Below, in pieces: positions 1 through 10,690 of a stretch of DNA of 64,000 bases. Under the pieces are notes generated by a model. It searched no databases. It was not told where the DNA came from and saw only the letters and a program-made list of their open reading frames with translations. The first letter of the stretch is position 1. Each line of letters begins with the position of its first letter. The position numbers and the translations under genes were made by a program. This stretch comes from Hymenochaete sp. R1 (lineage: Eukaryota > Basidiomycota > Agaricomycetes > Hymenochaetales > Hymenochaetaceae), in contig JAFREE010000001.1 in assembly GCA_019400425.1 (NCBI GenBank), forward strand, positions 434,001 to 498,000, given 5' to 3'.

Positions 1-1292
1 CTTTGTAGTCAAGATTCCTCTTTTCGGACTCGGGTGTAGCTTCGTCTCGAAGATCTTTGTCGTCGAAGGTCATTTCATCGGGGACATAGCTAATGTTGAA
101 GACGTTAGCAGAACGTTCGAGTTCGGAGCCGTCGAGTTCTGCGACGAGATGAGAAGCTGCGGATGCGGTGTCGCACGAGACTATGGCGTAGTAGTATCTG
201 TAGGACCCTGGTAAAAGAGCGATATAAAACAATGCATGAGATCAACATACCGAAGTCTTTCTAGCTGATACTTCCGTAAAGCGTCTTCGTTGTATTCACC
301 GCTTTCATCCTCAAGCACCAAGTCCTCATCGTCATCCTCGTTATGAATGTTCCTTCTAAAGATTTCTTTTGGTGGGCCTTCGATTTCCTCCTTCCTCAGC
401 CTTTCCTTTCCAAACTCAGACTTGTAAACCTGAACGCCGAGGAGCCTCCCCTTGGCGATTCTAGAGCCTTTGCTATTTATGTCTTTTCCGGATGTTTGTT
501 TCAAAGATGGTTCGGGAAATGAAATAGCCGACGCGGTAGGAGAAACGAGAGATGAGAAAATTTTGAAGAGATGGCTGGCGCGGACATGATCCCAGTCGAG
601 ATTGACGACTGCGAGACGTCTGGTCTTTTCGACGTCGTTCTCTTGCTGCGCTTCATTGGGTTCGTCAGAGGCTTGCGTCTTGGAAAAGGCTTCTGCTTGT
701 GCATCTAGATCGGCATATGCGTCGTCATCTTCATCAAGATTGACTTGAAGGGGCTCGTCGTCTCGAGGGACGGGGATAGGTCTTGACGCGTGTCGACCGA
801 GAATAACTTCGCCTTCATCGTCGGTATCGGACTGTCGGTGCTCTTCTTGAACTTCATCGTCTTCGCCTTCATCAGATGATTCGAGCAGAACCTCCCCACG
901 GGCATAGTCGACTATTTTTGGTTCCTCCTTCTCTTCCTCTTGGACCTCATTCTCCAGGCGATAAAATCTGCGTAGATGGTCCCTCTCCTGAGAGTGTGAC
1001 ACACGTCGTCCATATTTGTCTACGCGACGGTCTGCTAAATGAGAGAGTGAGAAAGAGCAACAGTTGCGAGAGGCGGCGATGGGTGGCAGGTACAAATGTC
1101 ATGTATGCACAAGCGTGAAAGATGGTGAGAATCAAGGAAGAAACCTAACGAACCTTTCGATTTTTTGCGAGAGCCCGAGCCATCGTCGAAGATAGCTTTA
1201 AATCGCTCGTCAACGACTACTTTTTGCGATGACTTTTTTGGTTTCCTGAATCGAGGGTCGTTGCGAAGGCGAGCGAATCGTGGGTCGCTCAT
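1..1292 (-). CDS. ESF1: ESF1-type pre-rRNA processing protein, N-terminal part
   Basis: Nucleolar factor of the small-subunit processome, needed for early 18S rRNA processing (family knowledge). The protein opens MSDPRFARLRNDPRF, typical of ESF1, followed by DERFKAIFDD, then VDKYGRR and DHLRRFYRLE. A long acidic stretch follows, then the conserved block RLAVVNLDWDHVRASHLFKI and GVQVYKSEFGKERL. Exons read as 1292-1154, 1031-251 and 207 to the window edge. After splicing the last one gives RSYRYYYAIVSCDT and NVFNISYVPDEMTFDD, as in the family. The gene runs off the left edge, so its C-terminal half is absent. The start is the first in-frame ATG and begins the conserved N-terminus. The assignment is strong. 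Confidence 0.93.
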
Positions 1293-1681
1293 GGTGTCTC
1301 GCTGCCAATGGGAAGAAAGCAGAAATGTGCAACGCAGTGAAGTGAAATGAAGTGAACCCAAAGAGCGGAACGGATGAGTGTGATCGTCACCACGGACGAC
1401 GACAACCGACCGCCCTGACTACCTCCCAACGACCACCGACATCGCCGCCGTAACTTCGTATTTAGTCTGCAGATGTTGACGACGCTTTCCCTTCTCTCTT
1501 TCCCTCTTTCTTTCATCCCTTGTCGTTGTCGCTCTTGAGCCGTGCTCTTCCTTTTCCTTCTTCACCTTTATATTCATTCAGGCCGCTGAGCAGCCGTTCT
1601 ACTTTCTTTCTCCAAAGTTTACAGACACTCTTTCCACGCCCGCTCTTCAACTACATTTTGTCGTTCCCCTGACCAGTCAAC
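1293..1681. promoter_or_regulatory. Divergent intergenic promoter region, ESF1 / repeat-peptide gene
   Basis: This 389 bp stretch separates two divergent genes. The half next to the secreted peptide gene is pyrimidine-rich (CTTTCCCTTCTCTCTTTCC and similar), common in basidiomycete core promoters. A TATA-like stretch (TTTATATTC) lies near 1567, about 115 bp upstream of the peptide gene ATG. No coding sequence is convincing here. Confidence 0.4.
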
Positions 1682-2353
1682 ATGCTTCGCCTTGCTTCTA
1701 TTGCTGCGCTTGCTGCTTTGCTCGCTATCCAAGCCCTGGCAGTCCCCATTGCCCGTCCTGAGGCGATACCCGACGCTGTGAGCTTTCAGGTCATTTCCCT
1801 AGCCTAATATGAGTCGTATGCTGACTTATTCTCCCTTTAGTTCGAAGTTCGCACTGCAGCTCCTTTCGAGCCTATCGCTGCCTATGTTAGGCGTGATGAC
1901 AACATTAACACAATGCCCGAAGACACACCCACGAAAGCTCCTGACGGTGTCATAGAACTCTACGGAAGCGGCCAAAAGGCCAAGCGCCAGAATGAGGATA
2001 TCAACACTATGCCTGCTGAGATTCCCACCAAGGCTCCGGATGGTGTCATCGAACCTTATGGTGCCAAAAAATTGAAGAGGCAAGATGCGAATATCAACAC
2101 TATGCCTGCGCAGAATCCTACCGAAGCACCTAACGGCGTCATCGAGCCCTATGGCGGCAGTAGCGGAAACAAGAAGCGCCAGAACGAGGATATCAACACC
2201 ATGCCTGCCGAAATCCCCACAAAGGCTCCAGATGGTGTTATAGAGCCCTACGGTGCGAACAAGGCGAAGAGACAGAATGAGGATATCAATACTATGCCTG
2301 CTGAGATCCCAACGAAGGCCCCCAATGGTGTGATTGAGCCATATGGTAACTGA
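1682..2353 (+). CDS. Secreted Kex2-processed repeat peptide precursor
   Basis: Secreted precursor of 202 residues. Exon 1 (1682-1777) encodes a hydrophobic signal peptide, MLRLASIAALAALLAIQALA, with probable cleavage near residue 20. Exon 2 (1841-2353) encodes a short propiece ending in Arg-Arg (49-50), then five tandem units of about 26-33 residues. Lys-Arg pairs separate them at 80-81, 111-112, 144-145 and 175-176. Each unit carries INTMP, then (K/E)AP(D/N)GVIE(P/L)YG, then a short variable tail ending in Lys-Arg. Units 2-5 would begin with Gln after Kex2 cleavage. There is no cysteine. Kex2 processing is inferred from the dibasic spacing; the product could be a signalling, surface-active or cyclised peptide. 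I see no UstYa-type or other peptide-modifying gene nearby. The donor GTGAGC at 1778 was preferred to a weaker in-frame one at 1790. Not a named family that I recognise. Confidence 0.85.
1871..2350 (+). repeat. Five in-frame tandem repeats of the peptide precursor
   Basis: Five units of 78-99 bp encode the near-identical peptides. The units have diverged extensively at third codon positions while the amino acids stayed the same. Units 2 and 4 share 26 identical residues with 13 synonymous codon differences and no amino-acid change. Confidence 0.9.
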
Positions 2354-2661
2354 GGTGAGTTTCATGCGTGTTCGTATTGGTCCTGATTGCTTACTTTTTT
2401 CTTCGAAGTTATCGCCTGTCTTTTCATTTAGAGGTGTTGGTAGTTGAAGAGTGGACAGTGTTTTGTAACTTTGTACCTTTTTAACTTCGGCCCTTCATGG
2501 TGCATCCTTTCATGTCTTTTCCCCCCTCAATCCTTGTTACCCTCTTTCTTTCTGCCGCTCTTCAGCACAACACATGGGTCATGATTTAATTTCACTATTG
2601 GATCAGCTTACGCGTGTCGCGACACAGTTTGTTTCAAACCCTGGATATTACATTGCACTTA
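2354..2661. other. Convergent 3' intergenic region
   Basis: This 308 bp region holds the 3' ends of the repeat-peptide gene (+) and the molybdopterin synthase gene (-). It is T-rich with several TTTT runs. A GTGAGT directly after the stop (2355) could mark a 3'-UTR intron. A perfect 10 bp palindrome, TGTCGCGACA, lies near 2617. No gene is supported. Confidence 0.4.
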
Positions 2662-3232
2662 TCAAACAGTCGCATTCGCCTTCCATTCTGCATCTTCATC
2701 TCTCTCACCCTCATAAAACTCCCTTTTCCAGATCTGTGCCCTCCTCTTGACTTCTTCGAGTATAAACTCGCACGCGACGAATGCTTCCTTTCGGTGCGGC
2801 GAAGACACCGCGATGACAATGGACGGTTCTCCGACGGGTACCGATCCCAGTCGATGGCTGACTGCACATCGAATGATAGCAGAGGTCGACGAGTCGTGCT
2901 CGCTGCTCGAGGTAGATTGGCGTGTTTCGTGGAGAATGTCAACCATAGTCTTTAGAGCGAGTTTGCTGTATGCTTGGTAGTCGAGGCGAGTTACGAGTTT
3001 GCCTACAAATCAGTCAAGAGAGTGTCAAACGCGCTATTCTTTGAATAGGAACCGAAAAAGGCGTGCCTTTGAAAGAGTTTCTAGTCGTTCCGATGAAGAT
3101 AACCACGGCACCCGCCTCATCAGCGCGTACGTAGTCTGTCGTATCTTGAATGTTGAGAGCCTCATAAGTAAGGACACATTTCCCGTCGACGGTCTCCAGC
3201 TGTGCTGCGACTGAAACTGAGCTATTGGACAT
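2662..3232 (-). CDS. Molybdopterin synthase large (catalytic) subunit
   Basis: MoaE/MOCS2B family; cnxH is the Aspergillus name. With the small thiocarboxylated subunit it converts precursor Z to molybdopterin in the cytosol, for nitrate reductase and other molybdoenzymes. The protein has 168 residues in two exons (3232-3067 and 3002-2662). Exon 1 contains VRADEAGAVVIFIGTTRNSFKG. Exon 2 contains VTRLDYQAYS, the signature SHRLGSVPVGEPSIVIAVSS and then PHRKEAFVACEFILEEVK, ending in the catalytic-region lysines of WKREFYEG and EWKAN. The length fits the fungal family. The intron appears to be GC-AG (donor AAAG/GCACGC), because no GT donor keeps the frame. Confidence 0.93.
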
Positions 3233-3460
3233 CCTTTATGAGAGTTATCATAGTTTCATAGCGCATATAGTCAGGGTCGTTGGAGGCGGAGTTCAGTGTG
3301 AATGAGGGTCGGCGATCGACGGTGTGCATCGGTTACACGCGGACTTGAAACTTCTTCTCTGACCGGCTGCGACTATTCACCCACTCTTAAAGCTCGGCCG
3401 CTGAGCAGGAGCCAGAGCCAGAGTCAAAGTGACTTTATCTTCAACGCTCACCTATTTACC

Positions 3461-6400
3461 ATGACACTCCTTCGTACTCTCCCCCACAGACTCCCTCGTA
3501 TCCCTTCTCGCCCTCTCACCTCCCTCTCACACTCACTGTCAAGTCTACCATCCGGCGCCCCGCTCGATATCCACCCGGAAGTACAACATGCCCTTGCATC
3601 TCGAAAGCCCGTCGTAGCTCTCGAGACTGCGCTAGTGACGAATGGAATTGCCCCTCCTATTAATCTCAGTATTGGACGGAAGCTGGAATCAATTGTAAGA
3701 GAGCAGGGCGCGGTGCCAGCGACGATTGGTATTGTTGAGGGAAGAGTTAAAATTGGGTTGGAACCGGCAGAGATGGAGAGACTGGCAGATGTAGAAGGGA
3801 ACGGTGCGACAAAGAAAGTGAAGGTGCGTTATAAGTTGATTTGGACGTTTGAGTTGAGTTGGTAACAGAACGGACCCTACACGTAGATTTCGAGGCGGGA
3901 CATTGGTCCTGCTTTGAGCCTCAAGGCAGATGGCGGGACGACGATTTGCTCTACGCTCATCTTCGCTGCTTTATCTGGAATAAAAGTTATTGCGACTGGA
4001 GGGTAATTCTATTGTTCTAGATTCTCAAATTGCGATTTCTTAGCTCCCGAATCGTTTGCTAGGCTTGGTGGTGTGCATCGAGGAGCGACAGATAGTTAGC
4101 CCTTCCAGCGTTTGGAATAAATGCAGTTCGTGTAAACTGAAGTATGCTTGTAGCGATGGATATCTCAGCTGATCTTCATGAGCTGACTCGATGTCCTGTT
4201 GGCGTCGTGTCTTGTGGGGTTAAATCTATCTTGGATATTGGAAGGTATGGACCCTGCTTGCTTGTCCCAGCCACTCTTCTTACGACTGAAAAGGATTTAG
4301 GACTTTGGAATACCTGGTACGAGCTTGGCTATCCCTAGTGTATTTCCCCCGTCTTACAACTCTCAGGAAACGCTTGGTGTACCTGTTCTCACCTACGGCG
4401 ATACTTACAACTTTCCTGCTTTCTTCTGCGGTGAAAGTGACTTCGAGGTAAGGGTACCGTTTAAATATAAATCAGACTGCTCATGGGGAACTGTTTTCTC
4501 AGGCAAACTGGAAAGTCAACGATCCCATTACGGCAGCAAAGATTCTCCGTGAGCAGTACCTGGTGACACAATGACTCAGACAGTAATACCTTTCAATTTC
4601 CTGATCGGCACAGAAACCCAATCACAGCTAGGCCTGAAGAACGGGACCCTATTTGCGCTGCCTATGCCGCAGGAGTACGCAGCGGACGGTGCGATTGTGA
4701 AAGCGGCTGTTGAACAAGCTATTAAGGAGTCTGAAGCGAACGGGAAGATGAACGCAGGGAAAGAGGTCACTCCCTGGCTTCTCTCTCGCGTCGTGGAGTT
4801 GACTAAGGGGAAATCCCTGAAAAATAGTGAGCATTGGGTTCATATCCTAGAGCTATGCAAATAAACCTTTTCGTTTCTCAGATCTCGCATTACTTGAGAA
4901 CACAGCTGTTGTTGGAGGCCAGATTGCAGTCGAACTCGCTAAATTACAAGCATCTGAAGATTCTGTAAGGACTGGAACACAAGTGTAAATTACTGTGTGG
5001 TGACAAATCAATCGTATGGTTTTTTAGGCTGCGTCTTCGCCCTCTGTTTCACGAACTTCTTCCACTCCCCGCACTACACCCCGTCAGACGGTCGGTACCA
5101 AAACAAACAATGCAACCCAATCGAAAGTGAAGGACCCTCAATTTCAATCACAAGTCAAGCCTCTCTCACCTCTAAAACTTGTCGTCATCGGAGCTTCCGC
5201 AATTGATATCACCGCACGTGTTTCTTCGCGGCCAGACGGCACGCCGGGCCAATCTGCACAAACGACCGCCCCAGGGACTGTAACCCTTACAGTCGGCGGA
5301 GTCGCACGTAATATCGCAGAAGCAGCACACAGAATACTTTCTGCCTCCACTTCCGCCTCTAACTCTTCATCCAACATGGAACCAGATGTCAAATCAAACT
5401 CGGATTGCTACTATGGCGATGACAGCACGTTACTCCTTTCGCCCATCGGACAAGATGAGTTCGCACCATTTCTTAAGGACGAGATGGAGAGGCTCGGCAT
5501 GCGCACTGACGGGCTTCTACGATGGTCTGAGGACCGGACGGCAGTGTGTAATATGGTTCTGGATACGACTGGCGGGCTTGTTGGAGGTGTGGCCGATTTC
5601 GACATCATTTCGAAGTTGACAGAAGGACCGGTGAGTAGTCCCACTGCGAAGTCATTTTGGTCGAAGAAATCAATAGGGAAATGCAGATTGTTGATCAGTT
5701 GAAGACGAGTAAGCCTGAACTGGTGGTCATGGATGGTAATCTTTCCTCTTCGACGTTAACAGCGGTGTTGATGGAGTGCAGCCATCAACAGATTCCCAGT
5801 AAGTCTGATCACTCGTAGTCCTGTCCATTACATTAATAATAATGTCTGAATTTGCAGCCTTCTTGTGAGTGTTCTGTTTAGATCACATTACATGCACACT
5901 TGTTTACAATAAGTACAGTGAACCGACCTCCGTCTCGAAGTCAGCTTCAATCCTCCCGGCCATCTTGAACCAGCTCGCCACCAACACCGTTTCAAGCAAC
6001 CGTGCCCCAGTGACATACGCCTCGCCTAACATACTCGAGCTCAAGCAACTCTATCGCGAAGCGGACTCGGAAACACATGGACTCCTCAACCATCGCATTT
6101 GGTGGGACGTCGTAAACAACTTCGGACTTGGTTCGGAATGGCGCATGGACCTCGAACAGCTCGCTCGACAGCCCGCGTGCCCCATGATGGAAGAGAAAGG
6201 CGACCTTGGTTTCTTGCTCAAAGACGGGATTGCTCAGATGGCCGTCAATCTATTGCCATTCTTCCAGAACCTCGTCATTAAATGTGGTGAGCTCGGTATC
6301 GTGACGGTGTCGAGAGCGTCGAAGACGAGTGAGTTGAGTGATGGAAGCCCATGGTCGACCATGCGCAGCAATCCGTTTGGTCGCTACATCGTTGCGAATA

Positions 6401-6651
6401 TTCCTCGCTCAAGAGATGCGATCGTGCTTAAACACTCCCCTGCCATTCTATTAAAGCCTTCTGAAGTGATCAGCGTGACGGGCGCGGGAGACTCTTTAGT
6501 TGGGTCTCTGTGCGCATCCATTTTGAAAGACAGCATGACGTTCTCGGATTCGTCGAAACTCGATAACGCAGTTAGGCTGGCACAGAAGGCTGCAATCTCA
6601 TCTCTGCATAGCATAAGAGCTATCTCGCCCCTAATCGGACAGAAGGACTAA
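3461..6651 (+). CDS. Bifunctional pseudouridine-5'-phosphate glycosidase / pseudouridine kinase
   Basis: Pseudouridine salvage enzyme. The kinase phosphorylates free pseudouridine; the glycosidase splits the C-glycosidic bond to uracil and ribose-5-phosphate. Thirteen exons: 3461-3823, 3887-4002, 4063-4094, 4154-4244, 4301-4316, 4367-4447, 4503-4562, 4628-4826, 4882-4964, 5028-5630, 5687-5798, 5858-5864, 5919-6651, giving 831 residues. The N-terminal half is PsuG/IndA: VVALETALVTNG, GAVPATIGIVEG, KISRRDIG, ATGGLGGVHRGATDTMDIS, GVKSILDIGRTLEYLETLGV. A linker rich in Ser, Thr and Gln follows. The C-terminal half is a PfkB kinase: KLVVIGASAIDITAR, TVGGVARNIAEAAHR and the anion-hole motif VTGAGDSLVGSL. 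The start MTLLRTLPHRLPRIPSRPL is Arg- and Leu-rich with no acidic residue, so a mitochondrial presequence is possible. The 7-nt exon 12 is well supported by frame. Confidence 0.94.
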
Positions 6652-6846
6652 CGGGTTGAGGTTGTCAATTCTTGCATGGGATGGGATAATGGTCCAACAA
6701 TGACGTGCTCCCTTGCCCTTCTCTCTCTTTCCTTTCGTTCCATCCGCGTCTCCTTGACATGGAGCTTAGATTCACTTTTGATTTTCTTTGCGTACCGGGC
6801 CTAGTTTGATATACCCCGTCAATAGAGTTTTTGGATAGCAAAGTAT

Positions 6847-9288
6847 TTAATCACTGCGTACCTGGGCGCCATGCGTTAAACGAGTAATGATGGCTGCTGC
6901 TTGTCCTCGAGTAAGATTCTTAGCTTTGAACTTGCGAGAATCATTGGATGCTTTGTAGCGCTTGGAGATGAGGTCTTTCTGATTCTTTGTTGCATCTCCT
7001 TGTCGCCATTTAGCAGTGCGAAGCAGTCTTAGAATGATATGAATAAAAACACAGATCCATAGAGTAGTGTTATCAACGCTTACCCAATTGCAAGAGTACC
7101 ACGGAAAAGCTTTTCGAAGGCAAACTTATCGCTGCCTTTCACAGCATCCTCCAACGTGTTGGCCGTCATAAATCGACGTGGTCGAGTGAAGCGTGAGCTT
7201 CTAAATGACCCTTGTGTTTCCCAAACAGGAGCGATTGCGACAAAACGTGCTTCGAAATAACGCTTGTCTGCATCCTCTTCAATACTCTTACGCAAGATAG
7301 GAACATACAAAATGTGTACCTTTGTCGTTTGTGAAAGGCTCGACCCGGATATATCCTTTGCCCAAGCAGTCCAGAATGTAGATGTCGTCTCCACAGCCAA
7401 CCCACGCATTCCTACTGATTTTTGCTATATGGGGTGCACCAGATGCATCTTCTACGAGATCGAATGGATTGTCGTAATCAACGAAAGTTACTTGAGATGG
7501 ATTGGGTACGTCTACATTGTTTTTTCCACGAGGAACTGCCAGGCTTCTGTCTTCAAAGAGCCTCGACTTCTTCTCCAGTTCATCTGCGCTGGACTCTGTA
7601 TGACCTCAGTGTTTTGATATGATTGAAAGAAGCTCAAAAACATACCATCGATAACCTCGCTTGGGTCAAGCCCGAACAGAGTCGGAGTTGATACAACTCC
7701 AGAAACTCTAGTGGTGCTATCGACAAAGTCGATAATGTGACAATCTTCCTTGCCTGTACTCGGTGATAATCTCATACCCCTCCCAATCTAACGGGTCGAT
7801 GAGATCGTAGAATTTTTTTTTCTCAGGTAAAGCAATCAACAAACCATTTGGGCAAACAAGTTCCTCGACCGGGTTGGTCTTGCTACAACGATGCAGTCGA
7901 TGTTTGGGATATCCGTTCCCTCCGTAAGGATACCTGTGATTCAATCAGCCGCTGGTGAAATATGATAGAAGCAATGCAGTATGCTACTGACCAACATTAA
8001 GTAGCACGGGAAATTCACCAGCTCTGAAGGCGTCTAGGAGATCGCTTCTCTCCTTTGCCTGAGTCGCGGCATAAACATAGCGAGCGTCGACTCCAGCGTT
8101 TCGGAAGGTCTGAGTGAGATCCCTTAAATGGTTCAAGTTGACGCAAAACACAAGCGTAGAACGTCTGTGTGCTGGACATCAAGACAAAATAAAATCAGTG
8201 AACGTCTTGAACCAGACCGATATAATTATTGATTCACATGCTTTATCCAGCCAACTCTGTGCAACCAGCCTGTTTATTGTATCGGTGTTTATGACATGGG
8301 CTAGACTTGAAGCGTTGAATTCCCCAGAGCGTGTGTTGACAATGACCTGATTGAGGTCCAGTTTGGCTTGTACAGAGGTGAAGCGAACATTGCAAAGCCT
8401 TGGTGTTGTATCAATACTGAATACGAACGTGTTATGAAATCAAAACTCGCCACTGATCCTTGATCATGTCTAAGAAATCAAGGTGGTATACAATTGTTTG
8501 GAAAACTGAACTCAGGGCGAGACGGTCGTGTCTGCTAAAGGTGGCCGAAAACCCAACGATAGGTATCGTGTGCGTCAAAGATGGCGGCGTGAAGTCTACG
8601 TTTGGATTTTTGATATTAGTGTCGAAGTGTGACAAAATTCTGCGATACCTATGAAAGATATGAGCCAGACATTTTTCAGAATGTAATCCTAGGTACATAC
8701 GAAGGTGCGGCAGCGTGATGAGCTTCGTCAACTATAATACACTTGAGTTTACTTGCGTCAATCTTTGCCAATCGAGATTCTGTGAGGAGACTTTGATACG
8801 TAGCGACCGTACTATGATACGGTAAGTCAGAGATATCGAATGATACAATGGGACAGGACTAACACGTCTGCTGCTCCGGATGCTTTGTACTTGGCTCCTT
8901 GATCTATTTCGACCGTCAAGTGAGGAAACAGACGCTTCACTTGCTCAGCCGATTGCCTAGCTAGTTCGGCGCTGTTCACAATGATCAACGCCCGCTTCGC
9001 TTCTGGTACCTCTAATGGCGACTGCAGCTTAGATATCAGAGAGACAAAGATAGTAGTTTTGCCTGACCCGGTCGGAAGAGATATGCCGATACGACTATAA
9101 CGTGATTCGTTAAGCACCTCCAGACATGTTTGCAGACATGCTTCTTGGTACGGCCGCAGCTGCAGAACTGAGTTCGACGCATAAGAGGTAGTATTGAAAA
9201 GTCTCAGTGGGGTGGCATATCGGAGAATGTTGATATTTTGAAGACAGCGGTGAGCTAACAAAGGAACATGGTAGAATGAAAGAGACAT
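6847..9288 (-). CDS. IRC3: Mitochondrial DEAH-type helicase, Irc3-like
   Basis: Superfamily 2 helicase; in yeast Irc3 branch-migrates DNA and maintains mitochondrial DNA. Motif I is LPTGSGKTT near 9070, DEAH is [12 protein letters not shown] near 8730, and motif III is GFSATF near 8540. Motifs [23 protein letters not shown] and then [10 protein letters not shown], lie near 7870-7930, followed by GRGMRLSP. The C-terminus [20 protein letters not shown] matches the Irc3 tail. The start at 9288 gives a basic, hydroxylated presequence ([20 protein letters not shown]). An in-frame ATG at 9417 would add 43 residues that look less like a presequence. Multiple short introns. Convergent with the pseudouridine enzyme, 3' ends 195 bp apart. 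Confidence 0.9.
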
Positions 9289-9597
9289 GCAGTTCGCGAC
9301 GAACGCGTCACGCGTGGCGCGAGAGCCCCTTGCATCTGGAAGGAAGGAGTTGGCGCTCCTCTTGACTCCTCTCGACTCCTGGAGAATCGACGACTGCTCA
9401 ACAGCAGCCAAATCCACTCCTTTGCTTGATGCAGCTCTCTGTGAAGAGAAAATTACACTTAATTTCTAAAAGCCTCTCGGTTCCTTTCCAATACTGACAA
9501 GTAAAACACACAGCGTGCTAAAACAATACCAAAGGCAAAACAAACGTGCTTCCCAATACAATTAATTACACAGCAATAGTCGATCTTTCCCTTATGC

Positions 9598-10508
9598 CTA
9601 CGATATTTTTGCATTGGAAAAGTCCATCTCCGGATGCGCCTTCTTGAACCTCTCGAGTGCCTAGTCAAGTTTGATTGGTTGGAAATGCTCGAACCGACTA
9701 GAAAACTTTGTACTCACGTCCATCTTCTTTTGATCGTCAGAAGTAGGCAAACCCATTTGCTGAAAAATTGTCAGAAAAAAGGGCAACCAAGTCCAGAAGT
9801 TGAAGTCCACCTTCCGCTGATTATCGTACTAGGCACACATTATTTGAATGAGATATCTTCTGAAGGCCGTGAATCACTTACCATCATCTTCTCTACCATT
9901 CCTCTGCGACAAAAAAAGAGTCAATAATCTTACGGCGCTACTGGATTTTAGGGCGGTATACCTAGTCTCTCCTTCGAGGTCACTTAGCTTACTATTCTCC
10001 GGCACGATCTTCTTCGTATCGATCTTCGGATGATGCGTGAGGACATTTTCCCACCATGTCATGTTGTTGATCTTTTCCAAGTGAACGAACACTCTTTCTT
10101 GGTCCTCTAAAAACGTTTCTATGAAGAAGAAGGTGTGCAAAAACTTATAAAGAACGTACCGACAGTCCAGGTGCTGTCCTCCATCTTAACCTCTTTGCAG
10201 AGTTCCCCGTCCAGGATTGGGTCTTGTCCTTTGAGTCCTACGGTGAGTTTCTTCTTTCCAATAACAACATTAAGGCCCTTGGCTCGGGTTCCATGGGGGA
10301 TAGGGACAGTAATATCGACGTCTTGCAACGTTTGTTGCCACTTGTACGGTAGAGCTAATAGAAAAGGAATTAAAAAAATAAAGTACAAAGAATTTATGGA
10401 TGAATTATGGACCTGACCTGCTTGTTCTTCTTCCTCTTTCTTCTTTTCTTCTGCTTCTTTCGCCTCTCTTTCCTCCCGAGTCAATTTTTCATCGTCGACC
10501 TCAGCCAT
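9598..10508 (-). CDS. nudC: Nuclear distribution protein NudC, CS domain
   Basis: Dynein-pathway/Hsp90-associated protein needed for nuclear migration in hyphae. The N-terminus is [20 protein letters not shown] with a Lys/Glu-rich coiled stretch. The CS (p23-like) domain begins [20 protein letters not shown] and continues through [20 protein letters not shown] and [17 protein letters not shown]. The conserved tail includes [20 protein letters not shown] and the C-terminus [16 protein letters not shown]. All parts of the family core are present across several short introns. Its start faces the SUMO ligase start 182 bp away. Confidence 0.95.
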
Positions 10509-10690
10509 TGTCGAGAAGGTGATGGGCGTCTAAGGAGAAGGATCGAGAAGAGGAAAGTCTCTGTATGCAGAGCACGCCAGGCCAAACACACGGTAAAGCG
10601 GGAAACTCCGTGCGTGCGTAGATCGACGACCACGACCACCCAGCCGCCTTACTTCGAACCATCTTGCGTCTTCCTATTCTCCCTGGCTCG
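10509..10690. promoter_or_regulatory. Short divergent promoter, nudC / SIZ
   Basis: Only 182 bp lie between the two start codons, so both genes must share this region. I see no TATA box or recognised factor site. Confidence 0.5.

Noticed and set aside
1826..2365. Long minus-strand open frame (179 codons) opposite the peptide repeats
   Set aside because: It mirrors the tandem repeats, has no start context or family likeness, and the + strand has a signal peptide, an intron and purifying selection on its codons.
1..10508. Secondary-metabolite or RiPP cluster around the repeat peptide
   Set aside because: The neighbours are ESF1, molybdopterin synthase, pseudouridine salvage, IRC3 and NudC. 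None is a peptide-modifying enzyme, transporter or cluster regulator.
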